Positions 18,160 to 27,943 of a stretch of DNA of 64,000 nucleotides are shown one piece after another (the first letter of the stretch is position 1; each line of letters starts with the position of its first letter). A program made the translations under genes and the position numbers. Source of the stretch: Nitrospirillum viridazoti CBAmc (GTDB taxonomy: Bacteria; Pseudomonadota; Alphaproteobacteria; Azospirillales; Azospirillaceae); NCBI RefSeq assembly GCF_000730165.1, contig NZ_CP022112.1, forward strand, positions 1,032,001-1,096,000. Direction: 5' to 3'. The notes below the pieces were generated by a model. It had not been told where the DNA came from, made no database searches, and saw nothing but the letters and a program-made list of their open reading frames with translations.

Positions 18160-19200
18160 ATGGATACATTTCCTCCTCTCGCCACTCCGCCCGTCACAAC
18201 AGGGGTGTCGTCCTTGCGGCTGACACCCCTGTTGGGGAACCCGGACGCGCCTTTACCCCTGTTGGTGACGCCAGCGGTACAGGGCACGGCGTGGCGTGAT
18301 GTCTTCACCGACATCAAAAGGGTTGTGGCCCAGATCCTGCCCACGGTGGGGGGCCTGGTGTTCCGGGGACTGGACATCCAGGGTGACGCCCCGTTTCGCG
18401 CCTTCGTTGAAGCCTTCGGCCGGCCGCTGCTGGATTACGACTTCGGTTCCACCCCACGGTCGGTGGTGGAACGGGGGGTCTACACCTCCACCGAATACCC
18501 GGCGCACCAGTCCATCCCCCTGCATAACGAGCAGTCGTACACCCTGCAGTGGCCGGGCACGATTTGGTTCCACTGCGTGACGGCGTCGGAAACCGGCGGC
18601 GCCACCCCTATCGCCGACAGCCGTGCCATCTACCGCGCCCTTGATCCGGATGTCCGCCAGCGCTTCGCGCATCGGCGCCTGATGTATGTGCGCAACTACG
18701 GCAACGGCCTGGACCTGCCCTGGCAGCGCGCCTTCAACACCGACGATCCGGCGGCGGTGGAGCGGTTCTGCCGCGCCAACGCCATCGAGTGGGAATGGAA
18801 GGAGGATGGGGAACTGCGGACCCGCCAGAGCTGCCAGGCGGTGGCCCGCCACCCCGTGACTGGGGAGATGGTGTGGTTCAACCAAGCCCACCTGTTCCAC
18901 GTCTCCGGCCTGCCCCATGCCGTGCGCGACACCCTGCTGGCGGTAGTGGAGGATGAGATGGACCTGCCCCGCCACGTCTTCCATGCCGATGGCGGCCCCA
19001 TCGCGGAGGCGGACCTGGCCCATATCCGGGGTGTGCTGGACGCCTGCACCGTGTCATTTCCCTGGCAGGCGGGCGACGTGATGATGCTGGACAACATGCT
19101 GGCGGCCCACGGCCGCGCGCCCTTCACCGGCGCCCGCAAGGTGGTAGTGGCCATGGCCGACCCCATCCGCGCCCCGGAATTGTCCGCCGCCGCGCGCTGA
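18160..19200 (+). CDS. Stand-alone Fe(II)/2-oxoglutarate aspartyl beta-hydroxylase (SyrP/TauD family)
   Basis: 346 aa. The metal site reads His122-x-Glu124 (PLHNEQSY), the HxE variant of the SyrP group rather than HxD, with distal His317 in MLDNMLAAHGRAPF and the 2OG-binding Arg in GARKVVVAM. The segment WFHCVTASETGGATPIADSR is typical of TauD-like NRPS hydroxylases. It should hydroxylate the beta carbon of a carrier-bound Asp, giving a bidentate iron ligand. It begins the rightward operon, 13 bp before the large NRPS. A second, related hydroxylase is fused to that NRPS. Which carrier each one serves is inferred, not shown. Confidence 0.88.
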   Translation: MDTFPPLATPPVTTGVSSLRLTPLLGNPDAPLPLLVTPAVQGTAWRDVFTDIKRVVAQILPTVGGLVFRGLDIQGDAPFRAFVEAFGRPLLDYDFGSTPRSVVERGVYTSTEYPAHQSIPLHNEQSYTLQWPGTIWFHCVTASETGGATPIADSRAIYRALDPDVRQRFAHRRLMYVRNYGNGLDLPWQRAFNTDDPAAVERFCRANAIEWEWKEDGELRTRQSCQAVARHPVTGEMVWFNQAHLFHVSGLPHAVRDTLLAVVEDEMDLPRHVFHADGGPIAEADLAHIRGVLDACTVSFPWQAGDVMMLDNMLAAHGRAPFTGARKVVVAMADPIRAPELSAAAR

Positions 19201-19213
19201 CCCCGCCATTTCT

Positions 19214-22200
19214 ATGGATACTTCCATGACCACGACGCGCATCGCGCCGGATTGCCCATCCGACCACGCCCCGGCTTCAGCCTATCCCCTGGGGGAAGAG
19301 CAGCGCGCCCTTTGGGCGGCCTATCGCGCAGCACCGGAGGAGGCGGGCCATATCATGGCCTATGCCGGCACCCTATTGCCGGGTATGGACCTGACCTGCC
19401 TGGCCGCCGCCTTCACCCATGTCATCGCCGGGCATGAGACACTGGCCAGCGCCTATGGCGAGGACGCGGCCGGCACCCCGGTGATGCGGCCACTACGCAC
19501 CGTCGCACCCGATGTGGCCGTCGTCACCAAGACCATCCCGGATGACGACATGTGCACGGCTTGGCTGGCAGCCCAGGCGGACACACCCTTGGATCTGGAG
19601 GCGGGCCAGGTCTGCCGCGTGCGGCTGCTGCGCGGCGCGGACGGCGATTATATCGTCGTGGCGGTGCATCACATCGCCGGTGATTTCCTGGCTATGGAAT
19701 CCCTGACGGAACAGGTGATGCTGGCCTATGAGCGCCTGGTCCAGGGGCAGGCGCCGGTCCCCATCCCCGCCGGCCTGTACCGAGCCTGGCTGGACCGGCA
19801 GCGCGCCTCGCTCGCGGGGCCGCGCTGCCTGAAGCTGGAGGCCTTCTGGCGCGAGCTGCTGGCCGACCCGCCGGCGGCGCTGGACCTGCCGTCGGATGGC
19901 GGCGACGGCAGCGCCACGCATGAAGCCGAGATCGCCCTATCCCCCGAAACCACGGCGGCGCTGCGAGCCCTGGCGGAGCGGCTGGGCATCGGCCTCTTTC
20001 CGCTGCTGGCCACCCTTTACCACACATTCCTGGGGCACTGGAGCGGGCAGGACCGTTTTCTGATCGGCACGCCCGTGTCGGGGCGCATGGGGGCGGCCGA
20101 CCACGACCTGATCGGCTGCACCCTGAACGTCCTGCCCTGGCCCGTGGATTTGCGGGGCAACCCCGCCTTCGCCGACTTGGCACGGCGAACCCAGGCCACC
20201 TTAATGGCCATGCTGCGCCACCACCGCCTGCCCCTGGCGCGCATCGCAGCGGCCATCGGCCGGGGCGGCGCCCTGTTCCAGCACATGACGACCTATGTGC
20301 CGGTGGGCGAACGCCGGCTGACAGGCCATTATATTCCCCGCCTGAGGTTCGCGACCCAGCGCGGGGCCGCCAACGATCTGAACCTGCGCTGGGTGGATGG
20401 CGGCGACCGCCTGACACTGCAATGGCGCCAGGACACCAGCCGCTACCGACCCGCCACCATCGCCCGCATGCAGCGGGGTTTCCTGGCGTTGGTGGACCAA
20501 GTGCTGGCGGCCCCCAATGCCCGCCTGTCCTCCTTACGCGCCCATGCCGAGGAAGACGCGGCGGTGCGGCACGGACCGGCGGCGACACCAGACACCGCCC
20601 TGGCCCTGTTCCATCGCCGTGTGGGCCAGGCGCCCGACGCCATCGCCGTCGAGCACGGCGCGGACAACGTGAGCTACGCCGCCCTGGACGCCCGCGCCGC
20701 GACGCTGGCCAGCCGGCTGGCCACCGCCGGCGTGACGCCGGGTGATACCGTCGGCCTGCACCTGCCGCGCGGCACCGACCTGGCCGTGGCGATGATCGCC
20801 GCGTGGAAGGCGGGGGCCGCCTACCTCTGCCTGGATCCTGCCCTGCCAGTCGCCCGCTTGGCCTTCATGGCCGCCGACGCCGACGTCCGCCTGATCGTGG
20901 GCGAGGACGCGCCGGCCGAGCTGCCGCAGCCCCGGCTGGCCTTGAACGGGCCGGAAGCCGGTGCAACACCACCTCCCCCGGCTGTGCCCACCCTGCCCGC
21001 TTACGTCATCTACACCTCCGGCTCCACCGGCGCGCCCAAGGGCGTGGTGGTGACGCAGGGCAACCTGGCCAACTACGCCCTGGGCGTGCTGGACGTGCTG
21101 GACCTGCCGCCGGAGTCCATCCTCGCCACCCTGGCCGCCGTCACCGCCGACCTGGGCTACACCGCCTGGTTCGGTGCCCTGCTGGGCGGGCACACCCTGC
21201 GCATCATCGACACCGCCCTGGCCGACGACCCGGACGCCCTGGCCCGCCACCTGGCCGAACGGCCGGTGGACGCGCTGAAGATCGTACCGTCGCACTTGGC
21301 GGCCCTGATGGCTGTCCCCCAGCCGGAACGCCTGCTGCCCCGCCGGCGCCTGGTGCTGGGGGGCGAAGCGCTGTCTGCCGACTTCGTGGCCCGAGTGCGC
21401 GCCCTGGCGCCCGGCTGCCGGGTGGTGAACCATTACGGCCCCACGGAAACCACAGTGGGCTGCCTGACCTGGACCGCCGACCATGCAGATGAGGACGGCG
21501 TTCCCGTAGGCCGGCCGCTGGCGGGCGTGCATGTTGCCGTGCTGGACCGCGATCTTCAGCCATTGCCCGTGGGCGTGCCCGGCGAGCTGGCGGTGGGCGG
21601 TGCGGGTGTTGCCAGCGGCTATCGCGGCCGGGCTGCCCTGACCGCCCAGCGCTTCGTGCCCGACCCGGCGATACCCGGCGGCCGGCTGTACCTGACGGGC
21701 GACCGGGTGGTGATGGGGGCGAACGGCGCCGTCCGCTTCCTGGGCCGTGCCGATGATCAGGTGAAGATCCGGGGCTTCCGCGTGGAACTGGGTGAGGTGG
21801 AGGCGCAATTGCGCCGCCTGCCCGGCGTGACGGAGGCGGCCGTGATCGCCCGCCCCGCCCCCGGTGGTGCCGGCTTGCGGCTGGTGGCCTTCATCACCGG
21901 CCGCGATTTGGCTGAACCCGCTGCGCTGCTGCGCACGCTGGCCGGCCAGGTGCCGGACGCCATGGTTCCCGCCACCCTCGCGGTGCTGCCGTCCCTGCCC
22001 CGCCTGCCCAACGGCAAGATCGATCGCGCCGCCCTGCCGGTGGACGCACCGCAGAACATGGCACAACCCACCACATCCACCGGTCTGTCGCCGATAGAGG
22101 CCGCTTTGAGCGCGCTGTGGGCGGAGGTGCTGGGCCGGCCCGCCGTGGCGATCACGGACGACTTCTTCGCCATCGGCGGCGATTCCATCCTGGCCTTGCA

Positions 22201-25200
22201 GGTCATCGCCAAGGCCCGGCCCCAGGGCCTGGCCCTGACGCCCAAGATGTTGTTCCAGAAGCGCACCGTCGCCGCCGTGGCGGCGGTCCTGGCCGCGACG
22301 CCACCCAAGGGAACCAGGAAGACGCCCCCGCCACCAACCGACCAGCCCTTCGCCCTGAGCGGCCTGGACGCCGATGCGCTGGCGGACCTGCGAGCCGACC
22401 GGCCGGACGTGACCGATGCCTATCCCCTGTCATCGCTGCAGCAGGGACTGCTGTTCCACAGCCTGATTGACCGGGAAAGCGGTGCCTACGTCAACCAGCT
22501 GGTGTTGGACGCCACCGGCCCCTTTGCCCCTGAGGCCTTCGCCCATGCCTGGCAGGCCGCCGTGGACGCCCACCCTATGCTGCGCACCGCCTTCCGCTGG
22601 GAAGGGCTGGACGCGCCGCTGCAGCTGGTGCAGTGCGCCGCGACGCTGCCCGTCACGCAGCATGACTGGCGGGGGTGGAACGAGGCGGCGCAGGAGGCGG
22701 CGCTGGCCGACTTCCTGGCCGCCGATCGGGCCCAAGGCTTTGTGCTGGAAGCGGCACCCTTGATGCGCCTGGCGGTGATGGATCGGGGTGAAGGCCGCTG
22801 GTGGCTGGTGTGGAGCCGCCATCATCTGGTGGTGGACGGCTGGTGCTCCGTCCTGCTGCTGGATGAGGTGCTGGAACGCTACCGCGCCCAACTGGCGGGG
22901 GAGGCGCCGGCACTGCCCCAACGCCGCCCCTTCCGCGATCATGTCGCCTGGCTGGTCCGCCGAGACGGCGCCGGGCCCCTGGCCTTCTGGGAGGATTTCC
23001 TGGCCGGTGTCCGGGACGCCACGCCCTTGCCCGTGCTGCGCCCCGCCCAGCCGGGGCCGGCCGCACCCCTGAACCGCACCCTGATGCTGGACCGGGCCGA
23101 GACGGGGCGTCTGACGGCCACCGCACGCGAGCTGGGTGTCACGCTGAACACCCTGGTGCAGGGCGCCTGGGGCCTGACCCTGGCAGCCCTGTCGGGGCGC
23201 GAGGATGTGGTGTTCGGCGTCACCTCCGCCGGGCGATCCATGGATCTCGACGGCGCCGAGACCATGCTGGGCGTCTTCATCACCACCCTGCCCCTGCGGG
23301 TGAAACCGGCGGCCGGCCGGCGCCTGGGCGACTACCTGCGCGCGGTGCAGGCCGACAACGTGGCCATGCGCGAGCATGAGCACGCGTCGCTGGCCGATAT
23401 CCAGAAGCGCCTGGGCGTCGGGGCGCTGTTCGACACGCTGCTGGTCTTTCAGAACCTGCCCATGCTGGAGGGGCGCCGCCGTCGCTTGGGGACCCTGGAT
23501 CTGCGCCAGCGGGAAAATGTGGAGCGCACGCACTATGGCCTGACGGTGGAGGTCTTCCCCGGCGAGGAACTGGGCGTGGCGCTGGACGCTGACGCCCGCC
23601 GCATCGACGATGCGACACTGGCCCGGGTGGCAGACGGCTTCCGCACCGCCCTGCTGGGCCTGGCGCGCGGCGCCAACACCCCCCTTAGTGCCATCCCCCG
23701 CTTAGGCGCGGCGGAGGCGGCGCTGCTACGCCGCTGGCGCACGACCCCGGCTGACTACGCCTTGGGGTCCGACTGGCTGACCCGGGTGGCCGACCGGGTG
23801 GTCCGCCATCCCGATCGTGTCGTGGCCCGCTGCGATGGCGCCAGCCTGACCTACCGGCAACTGTGGGACCGGTCGGAAAGCCTGGCGCGCGGCCTTGTGG
23901 CCGCCGGCCTGCGGCCGGACGGCGTCGTCGCCCTGTTGCTGCCCCGGGGGCTGGAACTGCTGACCCTGATGGTGGCGGTGCTGCGCGCCGGTGGCGCCTG
24001 GCTGCCGCTGGATCCGGCCCATCCGCCTGCGCGTTGGGCCCAGGTGACGGCTCAAGCCAAGGCCTTGCTGGTGAGGGACCTGGCCATCGCCTGCGATCTG
24101 CCGGCCCTGACGCCGGCCAACCTGCTGGACCGGGCGGAGGCGGGCGACCTGCCGACATCCCCGGCGGAGGGCCGCCAGCTGGCTTATGTGCTGTTCACCT
24201 CCGGCTCCACTGGCATACCCAAGGGGGTAATGGTCACCCGCGACGGCATGCTGAACAACATGCTGGCCAAGGTGGCGCCCCTGGGCCTGGGCGAAAGCGA
24301 CGTCATCGCCCAGACGGCACCCGCCTGCTTCGACATTTCCGTCTGGCAGACGCTGATGGCGCCGCTGCTGGGCGCGGTGGTGGAGATCATTCCCGACGCC
24401 GTGGTCAAGGATCCGGACGCCCTGCTGCGCCGCCTGCGCACCACCGGCGTGACGGTGTTCGAGCCGGTGCCGTCGCTGATGCGCGCCCTGGTCGACATTG
24501 GTGGGACGGACGGCGGGGCCGTGCCCCTACCTACCTTGCGCTGGGTGTTGCCGACGGGGGAAGCGCTGCGCGCCGACGACGCGCGCGCCTGGTTCGCCGC
24601 CTATCCCCACATCCCGTTGATGAACGCCTACGGCCCGGCGGAATGCGCCGACGACGTGGCCTTCCACCCCCTGCGCCAGGCGCCGGAACCGGGCGCCGTC
24701 ATCCCCATCGGCCGGCCCACCGCCAATGCCGACCTACGGGTGTTGGACGCCGACCTGTCACCAGCCCCCGTGGGAGCGGTGGGGGAGATCGTGATTGGTG
24801 GCGTCGGCGTGGGCCGGGGCTACAGCGGCGACCCACGCCGCACGGCAGTGGTCTTCGTGCCCGACCCCGATGGTCCGCCCGGCGCCCGCATCTACCGCAC
24901 CGGCGACCTGGGCCGCTGGACGGGCGATGGCGTGCTGGAATGGGCCGGCCGCAAGGACTTCCAGGTCAAGGTCCGAGGCTTCCGCATCGAACCGGGGGAG
25001 GTCGAGGCCGTGCTGGAGCGCCACCCGGCCGTGTGCCGTGCCGCCGTGGTGGCGCGTGGCGACCGGCTGGTGGCCTATTGGCAGGCGGCCGGCGACGGGA
25101 CGCCCGACGACCTGGCCCGCCACGCCGCCGCCCACCTGCCGCCCTATATGGTGCCGACGCGATGGGTATCCGTGACCACCTGGCCCCTGAACGCCAACGG

Positions 25201-27943
25201 CAAGCTGGACCGCCAGGCCCTGCCCGAGCCTGTCACCGACAACGGTGCTGGTGAGGAGCCGGCGACGGAGACGGAACAGCGGCTGGCCGCCCTGTGGCGG
25301 GAGCTGCTGCCCGGCGCCGCTGTCCACCGCGACAGCGACTTCTTCGCCCTCGGCGGCCATTCCCTGTTGGCCGCGCGCCTGGTGGCGCGGCTGCGGCGCA
25401 TGGGCTGGGACCGGCTGGCCCTGCGTACGGTGTTCGAGGCGCCAGGCCTGTCCCACCTGGCAGCGCGGCTGGACGCGAACGACGTGGCAGAAGGGGTCGA
25501 GCCCATGCCCATCCTGGCGCCCGTGCCGCGCGGCGGCCCCCTGCCCCTGTCGCCGGCGCAGCAGCGCCTGTGGCTGGTCGACCGGCTGACAGGGGGCGAT
25601 GCCGCCTACACCATGGCCGCCACCCTGGACCTGCACGGCGACCTGGACGCCCGGGCACTGGAAGGCGCGCTGAACGCCGTCATCGCCCGGCATGAGATCC
25701 TGCGCACCGCCTACCCCGAAAACGACGCCGATGAGGACGGGGAACCGATTGCCCGGCCAGCGGCGGCCCTGACGCTGTCGCTGGCCGTGGACGACCTGTC
25801 CCCCCTGCTGGCGGAAGAGCGGGAGGCCTGCGCCCTGGCCATACGGGAGGCGGAAATGGGCCGGCCCTTCGACCTGGCCCAGGGCCCACCCCTGCGCGCC
25901 CGACTGCTGCGCCTGGCACCGGGTCATCACCAGCTGATCTTCGCCATGCACCACATGGTGGCCGACGGCTGGTCCGTGGGGGTGCTGACCCGCGACCTGT
26001 CCACCGCCTATCGTGCCGCCCGGGCCGGTACGCCGCCGGACTGGCCGGCCCTGCCTGTGCAGTACGCCGACTATGCCGTGTGGCAGCGGGCCCTGCTGTC
26101 AGGGGAGGGCCTGCGGTCGCGTGTCGCCTTCTGGCGCGGCCACCTGGCCGGCGCCCCGACGCGACTGCGCCTGCCTACCAACCGGCCTCGGCCGCCGGTG
26201 GCACAGACGGCCGGCGGCGCCCTCCGCTTCATCGTGCCGCCGGATCTGCTGGGCCCCCTGGACGAGTGGGCACGGTCGCGCGGCGCCACCCTTTTCATGG
26301 CGCTGCTGGCCAGTTTCCAGTCCTTGCTGCACCAAGTGACGGGCGACGATGACCTGGTGGTGGGCACCGATACGGCCGGCCGCGCCGTACCGGAGGTGGA
26401 GGAGTTGATCGGCTTCTTCGTCAACGTGGTTCCCCTGCGGTCCCGCCACCGCGCGGGCATGAGCCCAGCCGACATGCTGGACCAGACACGACACACCGCG
26501 CTGGCCGCGTTCGAGCAGGATGCCCTGCCTTTCGACCGCATCGTCGAGGCGGTGGGTGTGCCCCGCGACCGCAGCCGCAACCCCCTGGTCCAGGCCCTGT
26601 TCGTCCTGCAAAACGTGCCGGAAAGCCGCTTCGATCTGCCGGGACTGACCGTCACCCAGTTGCCCGCCCTGGAACGGCGCAGCAAGTTCGACCTGGCCCT
26701 GTTCCTGGAACCCGGGGCGGACGGCATGGTGGCCGACTGGGTCTACGCCGCCGCCCTGCTCGATCCCGTCACCATCACCCGCTTCCACCATGGCTGGATC
26801 GCCCTGCTGCGCCAGGCGGTGGAGGCGCCGGACCAGCCCTTGCCCCTTTCGACCCTGCCCGCCAAAGCGCCCGAGGCATCACCCATGACCATCCCCGCCC
26901 GCCTGGCCCCCGCCCGCCTGGCCCCCAAGCCGGCCCATGAGGCCGTCCGCCAGTCCTTTCTGGCGGACGGCGGCGCCTTCCCCGTGATGTTGGAGCCGGT
27001 AACCAGCGGATTGGATCCCGCCGCCTGGGCGGCGGCCAACCGCCCCTTCATCGACGGACTGCTGGCCCGACATGCCGGCATCCTGTTCCGCGGCTTCGAC
27101 CTGCCCGGCCCGCGGGCCTTCGAAGGGTTCGCCGAGGCCATGGAGCCCGGCGGCCTGTTCGGGGGCTATGGCGACCTGCCCAAGAAGGAAGGGGGGCGCA
27201 ACACCTATCGCTCCACCCCTTATCCGGAACGGCAGATGATCCTGTTCCACAATGAAAGCGCCCATCTGGACCGCTGGCCGCGCAAGCAATGGTTCTTCGC
27301 CGAACAGGTGGCCCCCGTGGGCGGCTGCACCCCCATCGTGGACTGCCGGGAAATGCTGCGCCGCCTACCGTTGGACCTGGTAGCCGACCTGGAGCGGCGC
27401 GGCCTGCTGTACGTCCGCACCTTCACCCCGCGCCTGGATGTGGGCTGGCGCGACTTCTTCAAGACCGATGACCGCGAGGCGGTGACGGCCCGCTGTGCCG
27501 CCGGCGGCATCGACTGCCGCTGGCTGGACCCGGAGACGCCGCAGACCCGCAGCCGGGGGCCCGCCGTCATACGCCACCCCCTGACGGGGGAGCGCAGCTT
27601 CTTCAACCAAGTGCAGTTGCACCACCCCTATTGCCTGGAGGCCGATGTGCGTGAAGACCTGCTGGACCTGGTGGGCATCGACCGCCTGCCGCGCAACGTC
27701 CTCTATGGGGATGGCAGTCCCATCCCCGACGACGTTATGGCCCTGATCGGTGAGATGTACGAGGCCTGCGCCGTGCGCTTCGACTGGCGCAACGGCGACG
27801 TGGTGATGCTGGACAACATGCTGGCGGCCCATGCCCGCGACCCTTACCAGGGGCCGCGCCGCGTCGTCGTCGCCATGGGCGCCATGACGGACCGCGCCAG
27901 CTTGGACACCAGCAAAGCGGCCGGCGCGACGGAGGTGGCGTGA
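19214..27943 (+). CDS. NRPS C-A-T-C-A-T-C fused to a C-terminal aspartyl beta-hydroxylase
   Basis: 2909 aa. Domains by residue: C1 (20-440, HHIAGDF at about 151, Gly replaced by Phe); A1 (460-935, YTSGSTGAPKG near 600); T1 (GGDSI near 987); C2 (1070-1490, HHLVVDG near 1202); A2 (1519-2000, odd core YGPAECADD near 1806); T2 (GGHSL near 2047); C3 (2110-2550, HHMVADG near 2246); TauD domain (about 2573-2909, His2679-x-Glu2681, distal His2873). Specificity residues read by eye are A1 DLTKVGHVGK (Asp) and A2 DIWELTADDK (Dab-like, matching the dat gene). The third C domain has no A-T in cis. The next gene, an A-T protein overlapping by TGATG, completes it. No E domain follows T1 although C2 looks like a D-donor type. 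Confidence 0.93.
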   Translation: MDTSMTTTRIAPDCPSDHAPASAYPLGEEQRALWAAYRAAPEEAGHIMAYAGTLLPGMDLTCLAAAFTHVIAGHETLASAYGEDAAGTPVMRPLRTVAPDVAVVTKTIPDDDMCTAWLAAQADTPLDLEAGQVCRVRLLRGADGDYIVVAVHHIAGDFLAMESLTEQVMLAYERLVQGQAPVPIPAGLYRAWLDRQRASLAGPRCLKLEAFWRELLADPPAALDLPSDGGDGSATHEAEIALSPETTAALRALAERLGIGLFPLLATLYHTFLGHWSGQDRFLIGTPVSGRMGAADHDLIGCTLNVLPWPVDLRGNPAFADLARRTQATLMAMLRHHRLPLARIAAAIGRGGALFQHMTTYVPVGERRLTGHYIPRLRFATQRGAANDLNLRWVDGGDRLTLQWRQDTSRYRPATIARMQRGFLALVDQVLAAPNARLSSLRAHAEEDAAVRHGPAATPDTALALFHRRVGQAPDAIAVEHGADNVSYAALDARAATLASRLATAGVTPGDTVGLHLPRGTDLAVAMIAAWKAGAAYLCLDPALPVARLAFMAADADVRLIVGEDAPAELPQPRLALNGPEAGATPPPPAVPTLPAYVIYTSGSTGAPKGVVVTQGNLANYALGVLDVLDLPPESILATLAAVTADLGYTAWFGALLGGHTLRIIDTALADDPDALARHLAERPVDALKIVPSHLAALMAVPQPERLLPRRRLVLGGEALSADFVARVRALAPGCRVVNHYGPTETTVGCLTWTADHADEDGVPVGRPLAGVHVAVLDRDLQPLPVGVPGELAVGGAGVASGYRGRAALTAQRFVPDPAIPGGRLYLTGDRVVMGANGAVRFLGRADDQVKIRGFRVELGEVEAQLRRLPGVTEAAVIARPAPGGAGLRLVAFITGRDLAEPAALLRTLAGQVPDAMVPATLAVLPSLPRLPNGKIDRAALPVDAPQNMAQPTTSTGLSPIEAALSALWAEVLGRPAVAITDDFFAIGGDSILALQVIAKARPQGLALTPKMLFQKRTVAAVAAVLAATPPKGTRKTPPPPTDQPFALSGLDADALADLRADRPDVTDAYPLSSLQQGLLFHSLIDRESGAYVNQLVLDATGPFAPEAFAHAWQAAVDAHPMLRTAFRWEGLDAPLQLVQCAATLPVTQHDWRGWNEAAQEAALADFLAADRAQGFVLEAAPLMRLAVMDRGEGRWWLVWSRHHLVVDGWCSVLLLDEVLERYRAQLAGEAPALPQRRPFRDHVAWLVRRDGAGPLAFWEDFLAGVRDATPLPVLRPAQPGPAAPLNRTLMLDRAETGRLTATARELGVTLNTLVQGAWGLTLAALSGREDVVFGVTSAGRSMDLDGAETMLGVFITTLPLRVKPAAGRRLGDYLRAVQADNVAMREHEHASLADIQKRLGVGALFDTLLVFQNLPMLEGRRRRLGTLDLRQRENVERTHYGLTVEVFPGEELGVALDADARRIDDATLARVADGFRTALLGLARGANTPLSAIPRLGAAEAALLRRWRTTPADYALGSDWLTRVADRVVRHPDRVVARCDGASLTYRQLWDRSESLARGLVAAGLRPDGVVALLLPRGLELLTLMVAVLRAGGAWLPLDPAHPPARWAQVTAQAKALLVRDLAIACDLPALTPANLLDRAEAGDLPTSPAEGRQLAYVLFTSGSTGIPKGVMVTRDGMLNNMLAKVAPLGLGESDVIAQTAPACFDISVWQTLMAPLLGAVVEIIPDAVVKDPDALLRRLRTTGVTVFEPVPSLMRALVDIGGTDGGAVPLPTLRWVLPTGEALRADDARAWFAAYPHIPLMNAYGPAECADDVAFHPLRQAPEPGAVIPIGRPTANADLRVLDADLSPAPVGAVGEIVIGGVGVGRGYSGDPRRTAVVFVPDPDGPPGARIYRTGDLGRWTGDGVLEWAGRKDFQVKVRGFRIEPGEVEAVLERHPAVCRAAVVARGDRLVAYWQAAGDGTPDDLARHAAAHLPPYMVPTRWVSVTTWPLNANGKLDRQALPEPVTDNGAGEEPATETEQRLAALWRELLPGAAVHRDSDFFALGGHSLLAARLVARLRRMGWDRLALRTVFEAPGLSHLAARLDANDVAEGVEPMPILAPVPRGGPLPLSPAQQRLWLVDRLTGGDAAYTMAATLDLHGDLDARALEGALNAVIARHEILRTAYPENDADEDGEPIARPAAALTLSLAVDDLSPLLAEEREACALAIREAEMGRPFDLAQGPPLRARLLRLAPGHHQLIFAMHHMVADGWSVGVLTRDLSTAYRAARAGTPPDWPALPVQYADYAVWQRALLSGEGLRSRVAFWRGHLAGAPTRLRLPTNRPRPPVAQTAGGALRFIVPPDLLGPLDEWARSRGATLFMALLASFQSLLHQVTGDDDLVVGTDTAGRAVPEVEELIGFFVNVVPLRSRHRAGMSPADMLDQTRHTALAAFEQDALPFDRIVEAVGVPRDRSRNPLVQALFVLQNVPESRFDLPGLTVTQLPALERRSKFDLALFLEPGADGMVADWVYAAALLDPVTITRFHHGWIALLRQAVEAPDQPLPLSTLPAKAPEASPMTIPARLAPARLAPKPAHEAVRQSFLADGGAFPVMLEPVTSGLDPAAWAAANRPFIDGLLARHAGILFRGFDLPGPRAFEGFAEAMEPGGLFGGYGDLPKKEGGRNTYRSTPYPERQMILFHNESAHLDRWPRKQWFFAEQVAPVGGCTPIVDCREMLRRLPLDLVADLERRGLLYVRTFTPRLDVGWRDFFKTDDREAVTARCAAGGIDCRWLDPETPQTRSRGPAVIRHPLTGERSFFNQVQLHHPYCLEADVREDLLDLVGIDRLPRNVLYGDGSPIPDDVMALIGEMYEACAVRFDWRNGDVVMLDNMLAAHARDPYQGPRRVVVAMGAMTDRASLDTSKAAGATEVA

